A stretch of DNA of 57,979 nt from an uncultured bacterium (GTDB lineage: Bacteria; Planctomycetota; UBA1135; GCA-002748355): positions 1 through 57,979 of the forward strand of contig CALLZN010000363.1 of assembly GCA_937858895.1 (NCBI GenBank), written 5' to 3'. The position numbers were made by a program, and so were the translations under genes. Under the pieces are notes generated by a model. It was not told the DNA's origin and did not search any database. It was given only the letters and a program-made list of their open reading frames with translations. Below, piece by piece: positions 49,586 to 57,979 of the stretch. The first letter of the stretch is position 1; each line of letters starts with the position of its first letter.

Positions 49586-51061
49586 TCAATCGATCGGCAC
49601 GACGAGCGCTTCGAGCCAGGGGCGAGCGCCATCGGCACGGCCGCGAAGCGTCATGCGCTGCTGAAAGAAGCGCATTCCCGTCAAGGTCGACGCATTCGTC
49701 GTCCACGGCCCCGCCCCCCTACCCATCGCGTCCAGCGCTTCACGCAGTTCGACGATGATCTCAGTGCCCGCAGGAATCGTTGCCGCGAGGATGGGTTGCT
49801 GATAGATCGGCGTAGCGCTGCCGCTATCACGCCATGGCGAAGTCGCGATGCTGGTGGCATCGACCAGATCGACCTCGAACTCGAACAGCGTGTTGTCAGT
49901 CGTCGACGCGACGTTGATCGGCGCGAGGAAGGGGTCATACGTCGATGCAGCAAAGCCAGCGGTTACGATGCGAGCATTGGGCAGCGGACTCGACGGAACC
50001 GGCAACCAAACTTGATGGCCGAGCTGACCGCTCAAGGTGCTCGTCGGCGCAACGCGGAAGTCGATGAGCAGGCTGTCGCGACCGTTGTAGCGGAAGGTCT
50101 GCACGATCGGCGGATAGGGCAGATAGCCCGATGGCGTCACCTGACTCGGCTGAATGGCCCAGGGCCCGAGGTAGACGCGACGAGGCGATGTCTGCGGCGT
50201 GATGTTCCTAGAAAAGATCGGCGACAACCCGCTCGCTGGGAAGCGCGGCAGTGACGTGAACGGATCCAACGTGAAGTCGGGCACAACAAGTGAATGCGAT
50301 AGATCGATGGCCATCCTCGTGATCAGACCCGGCGAGACATTGCCAAAGGGCCGCATGCGAAGCGCCACCACGATCTCTTCATCGCCTTTCGCCGCCAGAT
50401 CTGTCGCACGGAGCACGACTTGCTGGTGCGCACCGAAGGGACTGAGCTCGCCTACGAGCGCTTGGCCAAAGCGCGCGTGCTTGGACTTGTCCACGGTCAC
50501 GACGCTCCGCTTCTTTGCAAGCAGACCGATGAGGCGCCCGTCGGTCGTTGGCTCGAACTCACCTGAAAACCCTTCGCTAAGCGGATCGTCGAAGCGCTCG
50601 ATGTGCGCGCTCTTCGCCGAGTGGAAGGTCAAGCTCTCGCCATCCGTGCTACGGAAGATGCCGTTCGGAGAAGTCGCGTCGAGGACGAAGCCCTGCGCGA
50701 ACACGCTCGCGCCGACCAGGCTCGGCAAGTTCGGAATCGCAATCTGCCCGACGCCGACACCGTTGCCATCCGTGATGCCGATGCTGTGCGAAAAGGCGGC
50801 TGGACTCAGCTGAATGCGCAACGATTCGCCGAGTAACAGAGAGGCTTGCGGCTCGACGTCAATCCAGAGCGCATAAGCCGCCCGCGTCGCAGCAAGGACT
50901 CCGTAGGAAACGGTCTGTCCCGGCGCGATGGCTTCGGGAAGGACGCGCAGGCGCGCTTGCTGTGCGCTCACAGTTGATGCAGCCACGAGCGTGGCTGTCA
51001 AGGCGCTGATCAACGCTAGCGTCGACTTCTTTCGGTCGCAGTGGGTGTAGCTCTTAGTCAT
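49586..51061 (-). CDS. Secreted beta-rich protein
   Basis: 491 residues from ATG 51061, signal peptide with a long n-region (MTKSYTHCDRKKSTLALISALTATLVAASTVSAQ). No domain recognised. Regions such as YRPGQTVSYGVLA-type openings, LRATDLAAKGDEEIVVALRMRP and RYNGRDSLLIDFRVAP suggest beta sandwiches; the last resembles planctomycete secreted proteins with a TFRYNGRDSLLID motif. Downstream of the NuoN-like gene on the same strand, 105 bases apart. Confidence 0.68.
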   Translation of the reverse strand: MTKSYTHCDRKKSTLALISALTATLVAASTVSAQQARLRVLPEAIAPGQTVSYGVLAATRAAYALWIDVEPQASLLLGESLRIQLSPAAFSHSIGITDGNGVGVGQIAIPNLPSLVGASVFAQGFVLDATSPNGIFRSTDGESLTFHSAKSAHIERFDDPLSEGFSGEFEPTTDGRLIGLLAKKRSVVTVDKSKHARFGQALVGELSPFGAHQQVVLRATDLAAKGDEEIVVALRMRPFGNVSPGLITRMAIDLSHSLVVPDFTLDPFTSLPRFPASGLSPIFSRNITPQTSPRRVYLGPWAIQPSQVTPSGYLPYPPIVQTFRYNGRDSLLIDFRVAPTSTLSGQLGHQVWLPVPSSPLPNARIVTAGFAASTYDPFLAPINVASTTDNTLFEFEVDLVDATSIATSPWRDSGSATPIYQQPILAATIPAGTEIIVELREALDAMGRGAGPWTTNASTLTGMRFFQQRMTLRGRADGARPWLEALVVPID

Positions 51062-51166
51062 CCAAGTCTCCCAAGGAGGAACAAACGGTCGGCTGTGCTC
51101 TCAAAGACGTCCTTACACCATTCAGCGAAGGTCGTAACGCGAACATCAATCCGACGAGGTCCCCAC

Positions 51167-52834
51167 TCACAGGCGTAGACCAAAGGCCGCGCGCCGCGCA
51201 AAGTCAGTGACGATCTGAACTTCGAAGCAGAGCAGCACGGTGGCGACGCCGGCAAGAAGCGCGAGCAAAAACACCAAGAACCCGGCTCCGCCTCGAGCAA
51301 AGCCGCGATCCTCACCCTCCACGCCGATTGCCAGTTGCCCGTCACTCCACGCGAGGATCGCTTGCTGAAGACGCAACAAACAGGCAGCACCAAAGGGGAG
51401 CAGGAGCCAGACCTTCACCTCTGGCACGGCGGTAACGCGCAGCGCCGCCAAGAGACCCAGGAAGCCGATCGTCGGTGGCGCGAGCGCGAGCGTCGCTGCA
51501 AAGACGAAGCGTAAGCACCTCTGTGCCAATGCCGCGGGTCTGCGCCAAGCCCGTTCGTCGCGCAGCAGCAAGAGGCCGGAACTAGCGAGACACCAAGCAA
51601 AGAGCAGGACGACGACGCAGGCGGCGACGCCTTCGCGCGCATGGCTCGCTTCCACAATGCCCGCTTCGGAGCGCGTGAAGTCCCAGAAAGCAGTCATGAG
51701 CATCGAGACGATGCCGATCGAGAGCAGGCTCTGCAGTGCCGGGTCGAAGCCCGAACGCCGCGTTTCAGGCGTAGCGAGCACGGCTTTGGCCGCCATCGGA
51801 AGCAGGGCTCCAGCGAAACAAAGGAGAGCCGCAACGACGAAGGCACTGTGCAAGAAGGGCGCAACCACCGTCGTGCCACTCGTCGCCATCGCCACGCGCA
51901 GGATCAAGGCAGAGACGAGCGCCGGGGCTGCACAGGCAGCAAAGCCCACGCCTGCCCCGCGCGTCGACCCGAGCAACAGCCAGAGACTTCCTCCGACCCC
52001 AAGCGCCGCGCGCACGCGCATAGCCGTGTCGACCACGCCTTCCTGCGCACGGCGGTCCAAGGCGAAGGCGAGCGAGTCCAGCGACCAGCCCGCCTCGAGC
52101 GGAGGAAGCGCGCTCACCGCCAGTCCAACGCCGACGGTCGCCACCAAGCAAGCCACCCGACTGATCGCAGTCGAAGCGCAGGCGATCCAGCCGAGCAAGA
52201 CGACGAGAACAGCGAGCAGCAGGACGTGCTCCGTCTCGGCGCAGAGCATCGCGAGCGCGTGCGCGAGCAGCACCTTGCCGACGTGGATCAGCGTCGTCGC
52301 TTCTTGCCTCCGGAACAGCAAGAGCAGCGAGACCGCGAGGCTCAGGAGCATGAGAATGCGACAAGCCATCGAGAAGGCGTCGATGCGCAGAGCGCGCCCC
52401 TCCCCTTCGGCATCCACGAAGACGCCTCGCAGCACACCTTCGTCGAAGGCACGCGGTTCGTCGAAGACGTGATAGACCGCCAGTCCGAGCGCGAGCATCG
52501 CGAGCAAGAAGGCAGCATTCGACTGTCGATCACGACCACTGCGAGCTTCTTCACTCCGCCCCGCAATCAGATAGAGCGCAGCAGCGACGGCGAGCCCAGC
52601 GAGTTCCGGAAGCGCCGGGTTGCCGCCATCGAAGTAGGTGCCGGACGCAACGAAGCGACGCGTGACTTCGGCGACGCCGAAGATCATCGCCGCAACGAAA
52701 CCGACGATAGCAATCCGCCACGCCGTGCTGTGCCGCCTTTGCCAGCACGAACCGAGGACGAGGCACACACAGGCTGCCCCGACCAGTCCGAGCTCAGGCA
52801 CGATCGCGATGCAGTCTTCGAGCAAGTCGGACAT
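51167..52834 (-). CDS. Diverged NuoN-like multi-pass membrane protein
   Basis: 555 residues, ATG 52834 (MSDLLEDCIAIVPELGLVGAACVCLVLGS). About fourteen membrane helices. The N-terminal PELGLVGAACVCLVLG and the later LAPPTIGFLGLLAALRV correspond to the PE and PPTxGFxGK patterns of proton-pumping subunits NuoN/MrpD. The lysine after GFLG is absent and I could not find the central TM lysine pair, so pumping function is doubtful. No other nuo gene is nearby in the window; genes further left could be. Could be the last gene of a complex I operon, but upstream on this strand is a CarboxypepD protein. Confidence 0.65.
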   Translation of the reverse strand: MSDLLEDCIAIVPELGLVGAACVCLVLGSCWQRRHSTAWRIAIVGFVAAMIFGVAEVTRRFVASGTYFDGGNPALPELAGLAVAAALYLIAGRSEEARSGRDRQSNAAFLLAMLALGLAVYHVFDEPRAFDEGVLRGVFVDAEGEGRALRIDAFSMACRILMLLSLAVSLLLLFRRQEATTLIHVGKVLLAHALAMLCAETEHVLLLAVLVVLLGWIACASTAISRVACLVATVGVGLAVSALPPLEAGWSLDSLAFALDRRAQEGVVDTAMRVRAALGVGGSLWLLLGSTRGAGVGFAACAAPALVSALILRVAMATSGTTVVAPFLHSAFVVAALLCFAGALLPMAAKAVLATPETRRSGFDPALQSLLSIGIVSMLMTAFWDFTRSEAGIVEASHAREGVAACVVVLLFAWCLASSGLLLLRDERAWRRPAALAQRCLRFVFAATLALAPPTIGFLGLLAALRVTAVPEVKVWLLLPFGAACLLRLQQAILAWSDGQLAIGVEGEDRGFARGGAGFLVFLLALLAGVATVLLCFEVQIVTDFARRAAFGLRL

Positions 52835-52873
52835 GTGCCAAGATCGGTGCGGCGTTCGTGCTCGGACCGGCGA

Positions 52874-55800
52874 TCAGCGGAGGTCGCGACCTGCGACTCG
52901 GAACTGCCACTGACTCGAAGCGCCGTCCTTGACCTGCCGCTCCAACTCGACGCTACCGAGCGAGAAGGCCTCGAGGCGGACGCGATACGTGCCAGGTTGC
53001 AAGCGCCCAAGGTCGAACTCAACAGCCAAGTCTCCGCCTGGACCGAGTTCGGGCAGGGTCCAACGACCGGCACGCACGAAGCGCCCACGGTCATCGTAGA
53101 GTGCAAAAGCGATCGACTGCTTCGCAAGCGCTGGGTCCGGCTTGCCCTCGATGCGGACAACGACCGAGACTCCGTTGCGCAGCCTGACGGTAGTCGAGGT
53201 GTCTTCGCGGCCTATCACGAGAATGTCCGAGACTTCGGCGGCGTGGCCTTCAGCGTTGATGACGACACGGTAGGCGCCACTCGAGAGCCCCCCAATCGCA
53301 GCACGACCACGGTCATCGGCGAGCACGGCCTCGAAGGCACGCATGGGCCGGCCCGCGACATCGAGCAAGCGCACGCGCGCGCCGCGGGCAGGACTGCCGT
53401 CCGAGTTCTTGACGCTCACTTCGAGTTCGGCCGCCTCCTCGACGACGATCTCGACTTCGTCGAGGCTCTGCGCTTCGCCGAGGCGAATGCCGGTGCGACG
53501 TCCGGCTCGCGGTCGATCCCGCACGTCGATCTGTCGAGCCGTGAGCCCATACTCGCCGGCCATGAGGCCCTCGAAGACGAAGCCACCTTCGGCGTCCGTC
53601 ATCGTCAAGCCGTTGCCAAGGTCAAAGCTCGCGTCGACGCTGGCCTCACGCAACTCATCGACGCGCGACAAGCGCAAGAAAGCAAAAGGCACGGCGACAC
53701 CATCGCTCGTGACGACACGGCCCCGGATGCGACCCGCAGGCAGCTCCAGGTCGATGCGCTGCTCGCGCTGCTCGGCCTCGACCCGCACCGTCGCACCATC
53801 CGAGCTACCGGCATCGAAGAGCGAAGCGCGCACACGCGTGCGGTAGGCACCAGGTGCAAGGGCATCGAAGCGGTACGCCCCCGCCTTGATGGTCGCGAAG
53901 GAGCGGCCCTCGGTACCGATCGCTTCGAACTCGACGATGCCGTCTTCGAGGGGACGCCCCCCCATCGTGACGCGACCAAGGACCCGCCGCGCAGATGCAG
54001 CCTCCCCATCCACCTGACTCGCGATCAGCTCGAAGGTCGCTCGGCCCGCCGGCGGCACATGCACCTGCGACACGACCATCGCGCGCATGCTCTCACTGAT
54101 GAGCTTGCCGATGTCAGGCCCCTTCCCGAAGCGGGAGCCTTGCATCGACTCCCGGCCGACCTTGTCGAAGAACGAAGAGGGCAGCGCCTCGACTCGGTAG
54201 TCACCAGCCGCGATCGCTTCGAAGCGCACATTGCCGTTCTCGTCCGTCTTGCGCGACAACTGAACGCCACGCGCCATCGACTTCAACGACACGAGCCAAT
54301 CGCTGACCGGACGCTGTTGATCGTCGACGACGCGGCCCTCGACGATCGAACCGCGATCCAGGACGAGCTTGATCGGCCCGGTAACCTTGCCCTTCTCCAC
54401 GACGACGGGCTCGCTGCGCAAGGGCGCGTATCCTTCCTTCTCGACGTGCAAGCGCGTCTTGCGCGCGGGCAGCCCCACGAGCTCGAAAGCACCGTCCGCT
54501 TCGGTCGTGACGCCGCGATCGCCGCGCATCCACGCCATCATCTTCATGTCCGCCATGCCGCCCTTCGAGACGCGCACGGTTGCGCCTTCGATCGCCTTGT
54601 CGTCGACGTCGACGACGTTGCCGCGGAGGGAAGACGGTGGCGCGAGAGCGACGACTCCGACATCGACTTGCTCTGTTGCGGACGTGATCTTGACGCGCAC
54701 GGTCTGCGGCGCGCGGTCGGCGGCTTCGATCTGCAGCGTGTGATCGCCGAGGGGAAGCTGAGTCAGCGTAAAACCCCCGCCGGTCGCTTGTTCTTGCCGA
54801 CCGCGTTCGGACTCGAAGAAGACCATGGCACGCGACACGGCGCGGACCTTGAAGTCCTCGACGGCCTGGCCGTCCTCTTCGCGCACGACGCGCCCACGAA
54901 CGGAGCCGAGCTGCTGAAGCTCGATGACGACGTCATCGGCCCCGATCTCGGCCACGAGAGCCGCGGGAGAGTGGCCGCTCTTCGATGCAACGAGGCGCAC
55001 GCTCTCGTCGCCTTCGAGCCCGCGCAACTCGAAGCGCCCTTCCTCGTCGGTCGTTACCGCTCGCTCGAGCGAGGCGGCCACCATCGCGGCCTCGGGCACG
55101 AAGGAAGCGACATCGAAGCCCATGACCTTCTGCCCCAAGAGCGGCGCAGCACCAACCTTTGCGCCGACGACCGGAGCCTCACCTTCATCGATCACACGGC
55201 CGCGCACGGACTTGCCGTGATCGAGCACGAACTCACGCACGACGCTGAGACCGGCGTCGAGCCTCACTTCGGCCTCGAAGGGAACGAAGCCCTGAGCGAC
55301 GATCTTGATCGCGCAAGGCCCCGGCGGAAGGGAATCCAAGACGACCCGGCCGTCATCCGCTGAGCGACCGCGCGCTGTCCTGGACTCGATCTCGTCGACT
55401 CGCAGCGCCAGGGCGTCATTGGATATCGCTTGAACGGCGATCCTCGCGCCAGACACAGGCTGTCGCTCATCCGAGAGAACGGTGACTTCGAGCTTGGCCG
55501 CCTTCGTCAGTTTGACGCGTGCGACGCGGGAATAGCCCGGCGTCAGATTCACCATGGTGCTCGCGGGACCGTGGCCATCGGCGCGAACGTCGACCTCGAC
55601 GCTCCCCGCTCGGTCGATCGCGTTGAGCTTCGCGATGCCGCTGGCGTTCGTCCGCGCCTCGATCTTCCGCATCAGGCGCTCGAGTTGACGAAAGTCGAAC
55701 ATGCCCGTCTCGAAGTTGACGAAGGCCATCGGGTTGAAGGGCGTCGACAAGCGCACGCGCGCTCCGTCGACAGCGTGACCATTCGCGTCTTCGACGACGA

Positions 55801-56464
55801 CGACGAGGGCCGAAGCCAACTCGCACGGGATGTCGCCAAGTTCGACGACACGCTGGTCGCTGCCTCGAGGCCTCCCAGGCTCCGTCTGCGTCGCCGGCTC
55901 CGGCTCCGGCAAGGCCTCGATGCGGACATCGTCCGTGAGCCTCGCGATTCCGTGCTGGAGCTCGAGCTCGATCGCTCCCCGGAACGAAGTCGAGACCTCG
56001 AAGCTGCCGTCGTCGGAGATCGCCGCGCTCGCGAGGCGCGTCGGTTCGCGCCCGAGTTCGCGCAAAGCCCCCGAGCGCATGGAGTTCTCCATGTCGTTCC
56101 ACGCGCTGCGCATCACCTCGAACATCGCCGCCTCGTAGTCGGGGCCGGACTCGAGGATGGCGACCGTGCCTTCGCTGAGTTTGACGGGTGCGCGAAGGCG
56201 GCCGCGAATCACTCGCTGGTCTGCGGTCTTGCCGACGCGCGCTTCGTCGCCAAGCGTGACTGCTTTGGAGAGGCGTCGCGCATTGCCTTCGACTTCGATT
56301 GACGCTCCGCCCGCATCTTCGATCGCGATGTCGCCGCCTTGCGCTGGCGTCGTGCTCGTGTCGCTGACACTGGGCCGGCCCTCGTCCTGCTTCGATCCAA
56401 AGAGCCACCATGCCAAGAAAGCAAACAGCGCGAAGGTCAAGAAGGCGATCGTGATTCGGCGCAT
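52874..56464 (-). CDS. Large CarboxypepD_reg-repeat envelope protein
   Basis: 1196 residues, ATG 56464. One N-terminal hydrophobic helix (RITIAFLTFALFAFLAWWLF), either signal or anchor, then a Ser/Thr/Ala-rich linker. From about residue 210 on, at least eight carboxypeptidase-regulatory-like/Ig folds are repeated, each with a pattern V-x-G-R-V-V-D-x-x-x-x-P-V-x-G-A-x-V and D-x-x-G-x-F-x-L/F-x-G-L (SVRGRVIDEGEAPVVGAKV, DEEGRFELRGLEGDE, TEADGAFELVGLPARK, TDENGNVRFEAIAAGDY, TDAEGGFVFEGLMAGEY). No peptidase domain. Such proteins are surface or periplasmic scaffolds. The 40-base gap suggests co-transcription with the NuoN-like gene. Confidence 0.8.
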   Translation of the reverse strand: MRRITIAFLTFALFAFLAWWLFGSKQDEGRPSVSDTSTTPAQGGDIAIEDAGGASIEVEGNARRLSKAVTLGDEARVGKTADQRVIRGRLRAPVKLSEGTVAILESGPDYEAAMFEVMRSAWNDMENSMRSGALRELGREPTRLASAAISDDGSFEVSTSFRGAIELELQHGIARLTDDVRIEALPEPEPATQTEPGRPRGSDQRVVELGDIPCELASALVVVVEDANGHAVDGARVRLSTPFNPMAFVNFETGMFDFRQLERLMRKIEARTNASGIAKLNAIDRAGSVEVDVRADGHGPASTMVNLTPGYSRVARVKLTKAAKLEVTVLSDERQPVSGARIAVQAISNDALALRVDEIESRTARGRSADDGRVVLDSLPPGPCAIKIVAQGFVPFEAEVRLDAGLSVVREFVLDHGKSVRGRVIDEGEAPVVGAKVGAAPLLGQKVMGFDVASFVPEAAMVAASLERAVTTDEEGRFELRGLEGDESVRLVASKSGHSPAALVAEIGADDVVIELQQLGSVRGRVVREEDGQAVEDFKVRAVSRAMVFFESERGRQEQATGGGFTLTQLPLGDHTLQIEAADRAPQTVRVKITSATEQVDVGVVALAPPSSLRGNVVDVDDKAIEGATVRVSKGGMADMKMMAWMRGDRGVTTEADGAFELVGLPARKTRLHVEKEGYAPLRSEPVVVEKGKVTGPIKLVLDRGSIVEGRVVDDQQRPVSDWLVSLKSMARGVQLSRKTDENGNVRFEAIAAGDYRVEALPSSFFDKVGRESMQGSRFGKGPDIGKLISESMRAMVVSQVHVPPAGRATFELIASQVDGEAASARRVLGRVTMGGRPLEDGIVEFEAIGTEGRSFATIKAGAYRFDALAPGAYRTRVRASLFDAGSSDGATVRVEAEQREQRIDLELPAGRIRGRVVTSDGVAVPFAFLRLSRVDELREASVDASFDLGNGLTMTDAEGGFVFEGLMAGEYGLTARQIDVRDRPRAGRRTGIRLGEAQSLDEVEIVVEEAAELEVSVKNSDGSPARGARVRLLDVAGRPMRAFEAVLADDRGRAAIGGLSSGAYRVVINAEGHAAEVSDILVIGREDTSTTVRLRNGVSVVVRIEGKPDPALAKQSIAFALYDDRGRFVRAGRWTLPELGPGGDLAVEFDLGRLQPGTYRVRLEAFSLGSVELERQVKDGASSQWQFRVAGRDLR

Positions 56465-56731
56465 GTGCTTCGCAGACGGACTCGGAAGAAGAGGTTCATC
56501 TCACTGCCGGCATGCCTCCAGGCGGCAGGCCCACGGCCTCGATAAAACTGCGTCGGCGCCCCCAGGCCGGCCGGCTAGGCGGGTCCAAAAATCGGCAAAG
56601 CAATGCGGAGCGGACACCGCAGTATTCCAAGAAGCGTTCAAAGTTCTATCCTTGGCTTCGACTTGGACTTGCGAGCACCGAGACTCTGCGATCGACCTTT
56701 CCCTGCCTATCGATTCGTGCCGGGAACCTCT

Positions 56732-57250
56732 ATGCCGCACCCGATCTGCCATCCGGCGGGGCACAGCTTCGTGCCTCGTGCGCAACGCTTGCCGGGCTTG
56801 GCCGACCTCGATCCAAAGCGCTTCGCCGACTCGACCGACTACCTGTTCGGCGTCGACCTCTACAACCACGGCTACTTCTGGGAAGCTGCTACGGCCTTCG
56901 AGGCATGCCTCCGGGCCGTCGAAGCCGATCGTGGGCTCGAGCGCTTCTTCCGGGCCTTGATTCAGGCTTCCGCGGGGCAGCTCAAAGTAAGGACTGGGCA
57001 CCTCGATGGCGCGGCCAGCTTGACGGCTCGGGCTTCCTTTCTGTTGCGAGCCTGCGCGGCCGACCACGCCGACTCGACGGGGCCGTTCGAGTCTGGCAAT
57101 CCAACTACGCTACTTGGCATCGATGTGGCTGTGGCAGCGCGCGAGCTCGACGCCTACAGGCACGCGGTGATGGAAACGGAGCCGCCGGGTCATGACCCGC
57201 GGCTCTTCCCCTACTTGCGGGTCGTCACCGGTCCACGACGCCTCGTCTGA
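56732..57250 (+). CDS. DUF309 family protein
   Basis: 172 residues from ATG 56732 (MPHPICHP). The block LFGVDLYNHGYFWEAATAFEACLRAVE ... LERFFRALIQASAGQLKVR fits the DUF309 pattern (LFNxGxYWEAHExxExxW, then FLQGLIQxAAAxxK); a helical hairpin fold of unknown role. The family's histidine in WEAHE is alanine here (EAATAFE). No obvious operon partner; the divergent neighbour is 267 bases away and the HtrA gene is convergent with a 1-base gap. Confidence 0.75.
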   Translation: MPHPICHPAGHSFVPRAQRLPGLADLDPKRFADSTDYLFGVDLYNHGYFWEAATAFEACLRAVEADRGLERFFRALIQASAGQLKVRTGHLDGAASLTARASFLLRACAADHADSTGPFESGNPTTLLGIDVAVAARELDAYRHAVMETEPPGHDPRLFPYLRVVTGPRRLV

Positions 57251-57251
57251 C

Positions 57252-57979
57252 TCAGCGTCGACCTTCGGCGCCTTCGATGCGCGGATCGTCGGGCCGAGCG
57301 GCGACGTTGGCCAACAGCTCACGCGTCGCGCCGCTGCGCTCGACGAGGACCTTGACGCGCTGGCGCACCGGCAGATCAGCCACCAGGAAGATCAGGTCTC
57401 GCGAGTCTTTGACCGACTGTCCGTCGATCGAGAGGATGACGTCACCGGCCTCGATGCCAGCGCTCGCGGCCGGTCCGCCCGGGACGAGCTTCTCGACGAG
57501 GACACCCTTCGATCCTGGCTCAGCGTCACGCACGTAGAAGCCGAGCCAACCGCGCTCGACGCGCCCCGACTCGACGATCGACTCGAGGACACGCGTGGCG
57601 ATCTTGCTCGGGATAGCGAAGCTGATCCCATTGTAGGCACCGGTCCGCGAGGCGATCGCGGTGTTGATGCCGATGACCGCACCGTCGAGATCAACGAGCG
57701 GGCCACCACTGTTGCCCGGGTTGACCGCCGCGTCGGTTTGGATGAAGTCTTCGTAGGTCGCCACTTGGACGCCCGATCGACCGAAGGCACTCACGATGCC
57801 TGCGGAGACCGATTGCTCGAGGCCGAAGGGACTACCGACAGCGAGGACCCAATCTCCGACTTCGAGGCGGGGCGCAACAACGAGGCTCCCCCCCCCGAGC
57901 CCCCCCCCGGCGCTGCGCGGCAGCGCCCATTCCGTGGCGCGGGCCGGCCCCGCCACCCCCGCCCCGGAGACGCCACCGC
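57252..57979 (-). CDS. HtrA/DegP-type serine protease, 5' end outside window
   Basis: Partial: 242 residues, open to the window edge. The trypsin part shows [27 protein letters not shown], the catalytic-serine motif NPGNSGGPL and ISFAIPSK. One PDZ domain follows ([30 protein letters not shown] ... KVLVERSG). The catalytic His and Asp should be further upstream. The 30 or so residues at the window edge ([27 protein letters not shown]) do not look like the expected D-x-A-V-L-K/R and GDS region and are encoded by two runs of nine Cs. Periplasmic quality-control protease by family. Confidence 0.82.
   Translation of the reverse strand, partial: GGVSGAGVAGPARATEWALPRSAGGGLGGGSLVVAPRLEVGDWVLAVGSPFGLEQSVSAGIVSAFGRSGVQVATYEDFIQTDAAVNPGNSGGPLVDLDGAVIGINTAIASRTGAYNGISFAIPSKIATRVLESIVESGRVERGWLGFYVRDAEPGSKGVLVEKLVPGGPAASAGIEAGDVILSIDGQSVKDSRDLIFLVADLPVRQRVKVLVERSGATRELLANVAARPDDPRIEGAEGRR
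57888..57908. other. Two C9 homopolymer runs, likely low-quality sequence
   Basis: C runs at 57888-57896 and 57900-57908, separated by gag, followed to the window end by extreme GC (nearly no A/T). This is where the HtrA reading stops resembling its family. Looks like an assembly or sequencing artefact at a contig end, or a true low-complexity insertion. Confidence 0.6.

Noticed and set aside
51641-55363. Open frame of 1240 codons on the plus strand
   Set aside because: It is antisense to two well-supported leftward genes (NuoN-like and CarboxypepD protein). Its composition (very rich in Arg, His, Asp, Glu) is typical of a mirror frame in high-GC DNA.
1-57979. CRISPR arrays, rRNA, tRNA, prophage or transposons
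   Set aside because: No spaced identical repeats of CRISPR length, no transposase or integrase motif, and no tRNA-like cloverleaf noticed by eye in the intergenic gaps. A tRNAscan and Rfam search would settle this.

Overview
The window is a high-GC (roughly 64% by eye), gene-dense bacterial segment of about 40 protein genes. No rRNA, tRNA, CRISPR array, insertion sequence or prophage is visible. The cell wall type is clearly diderm: LolCDE-like exporter, BamA/TamA-like barrel, AsmA/TamB-like partner, several lipoproteins and many signal-peptide proteins. Large two-domain secreted beta-propellers, multi-repeat CarboxypepD_reg proteins, FHA-GAF-sigma54 regulators and a recurring secreted module (G-S/T-G-C near the N-terminus, then P-x-P-x-D-x-x-L ... 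Q ... S/T-N) suggest a planctomycete-type bacterium. That assignment is inference; no marker gene here proves it.

Layout. 1-2085: 3' part of a HEAT-repeat protein. 2126-5911: small secreted protein, GNAT acetyltransferase, beta-CASP RNA metallo-hydrolase, then a complete MntA/HepT toxin-antitoxin pair. 5917-12655: secreted protein, then a tight rightward operon lysS - ABC permease - ABC ATPase - ABC permease - small lipoprotein. 12685-18650: two translationally coupled, paralogous secreted BNR (sortilin-like) propellers, one with a PDZ domain inserted. 18819-24777: secreted subtilisin-like protease with an altered Asp motif, and an Lhr-type helicase. 24722-27315: small membrane protein, ECF sigma factor, coupled membrane anti-sigma candidate, secreted PDZ protein. 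27367-33337: EboE-like TIM-barrel protein, large secreted glycan-active candidate, GT4 glycosyltransferase coupled to a MEMO-family (AmmeMemoRadiSam B) protein.

33393-35489 is an FHA-GAF-AAA+-Fis regulator. 35545-40175 is a leftward run: GPGRPKGS-tail HTH protein, L-asparaginase, lipoprotein, GIDE-LemA membrane protein, secreted coiled-coil protein. A 331-base intergenic stretch with tandem repeats and a nested hairpin separates it from the rightward operon CCA-adding enzyme - AsmA/TamB-like - TamA-like (40507-45755). 45835-56464 holds secreted/lipoprotein genes, an orphan NuoN-like membrane protein and a 1196-residue CarboxypepD_reg protein. 56732-57979: DUF309 protein and the 3' part of an HtrA protease, whose 5' side runs into a suspicious C-homopolymer sequence at the window edge.

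No single gene set here is obviously a wholly new defence or metabolic system. The best leads are the MntA/HepT pair, the repeated secreted module shared by at least four to five unlinked genes, the PDZ-containing tandem propellers, the short TamB/lipidated TamA pair, and the structured element at 40301-40398.
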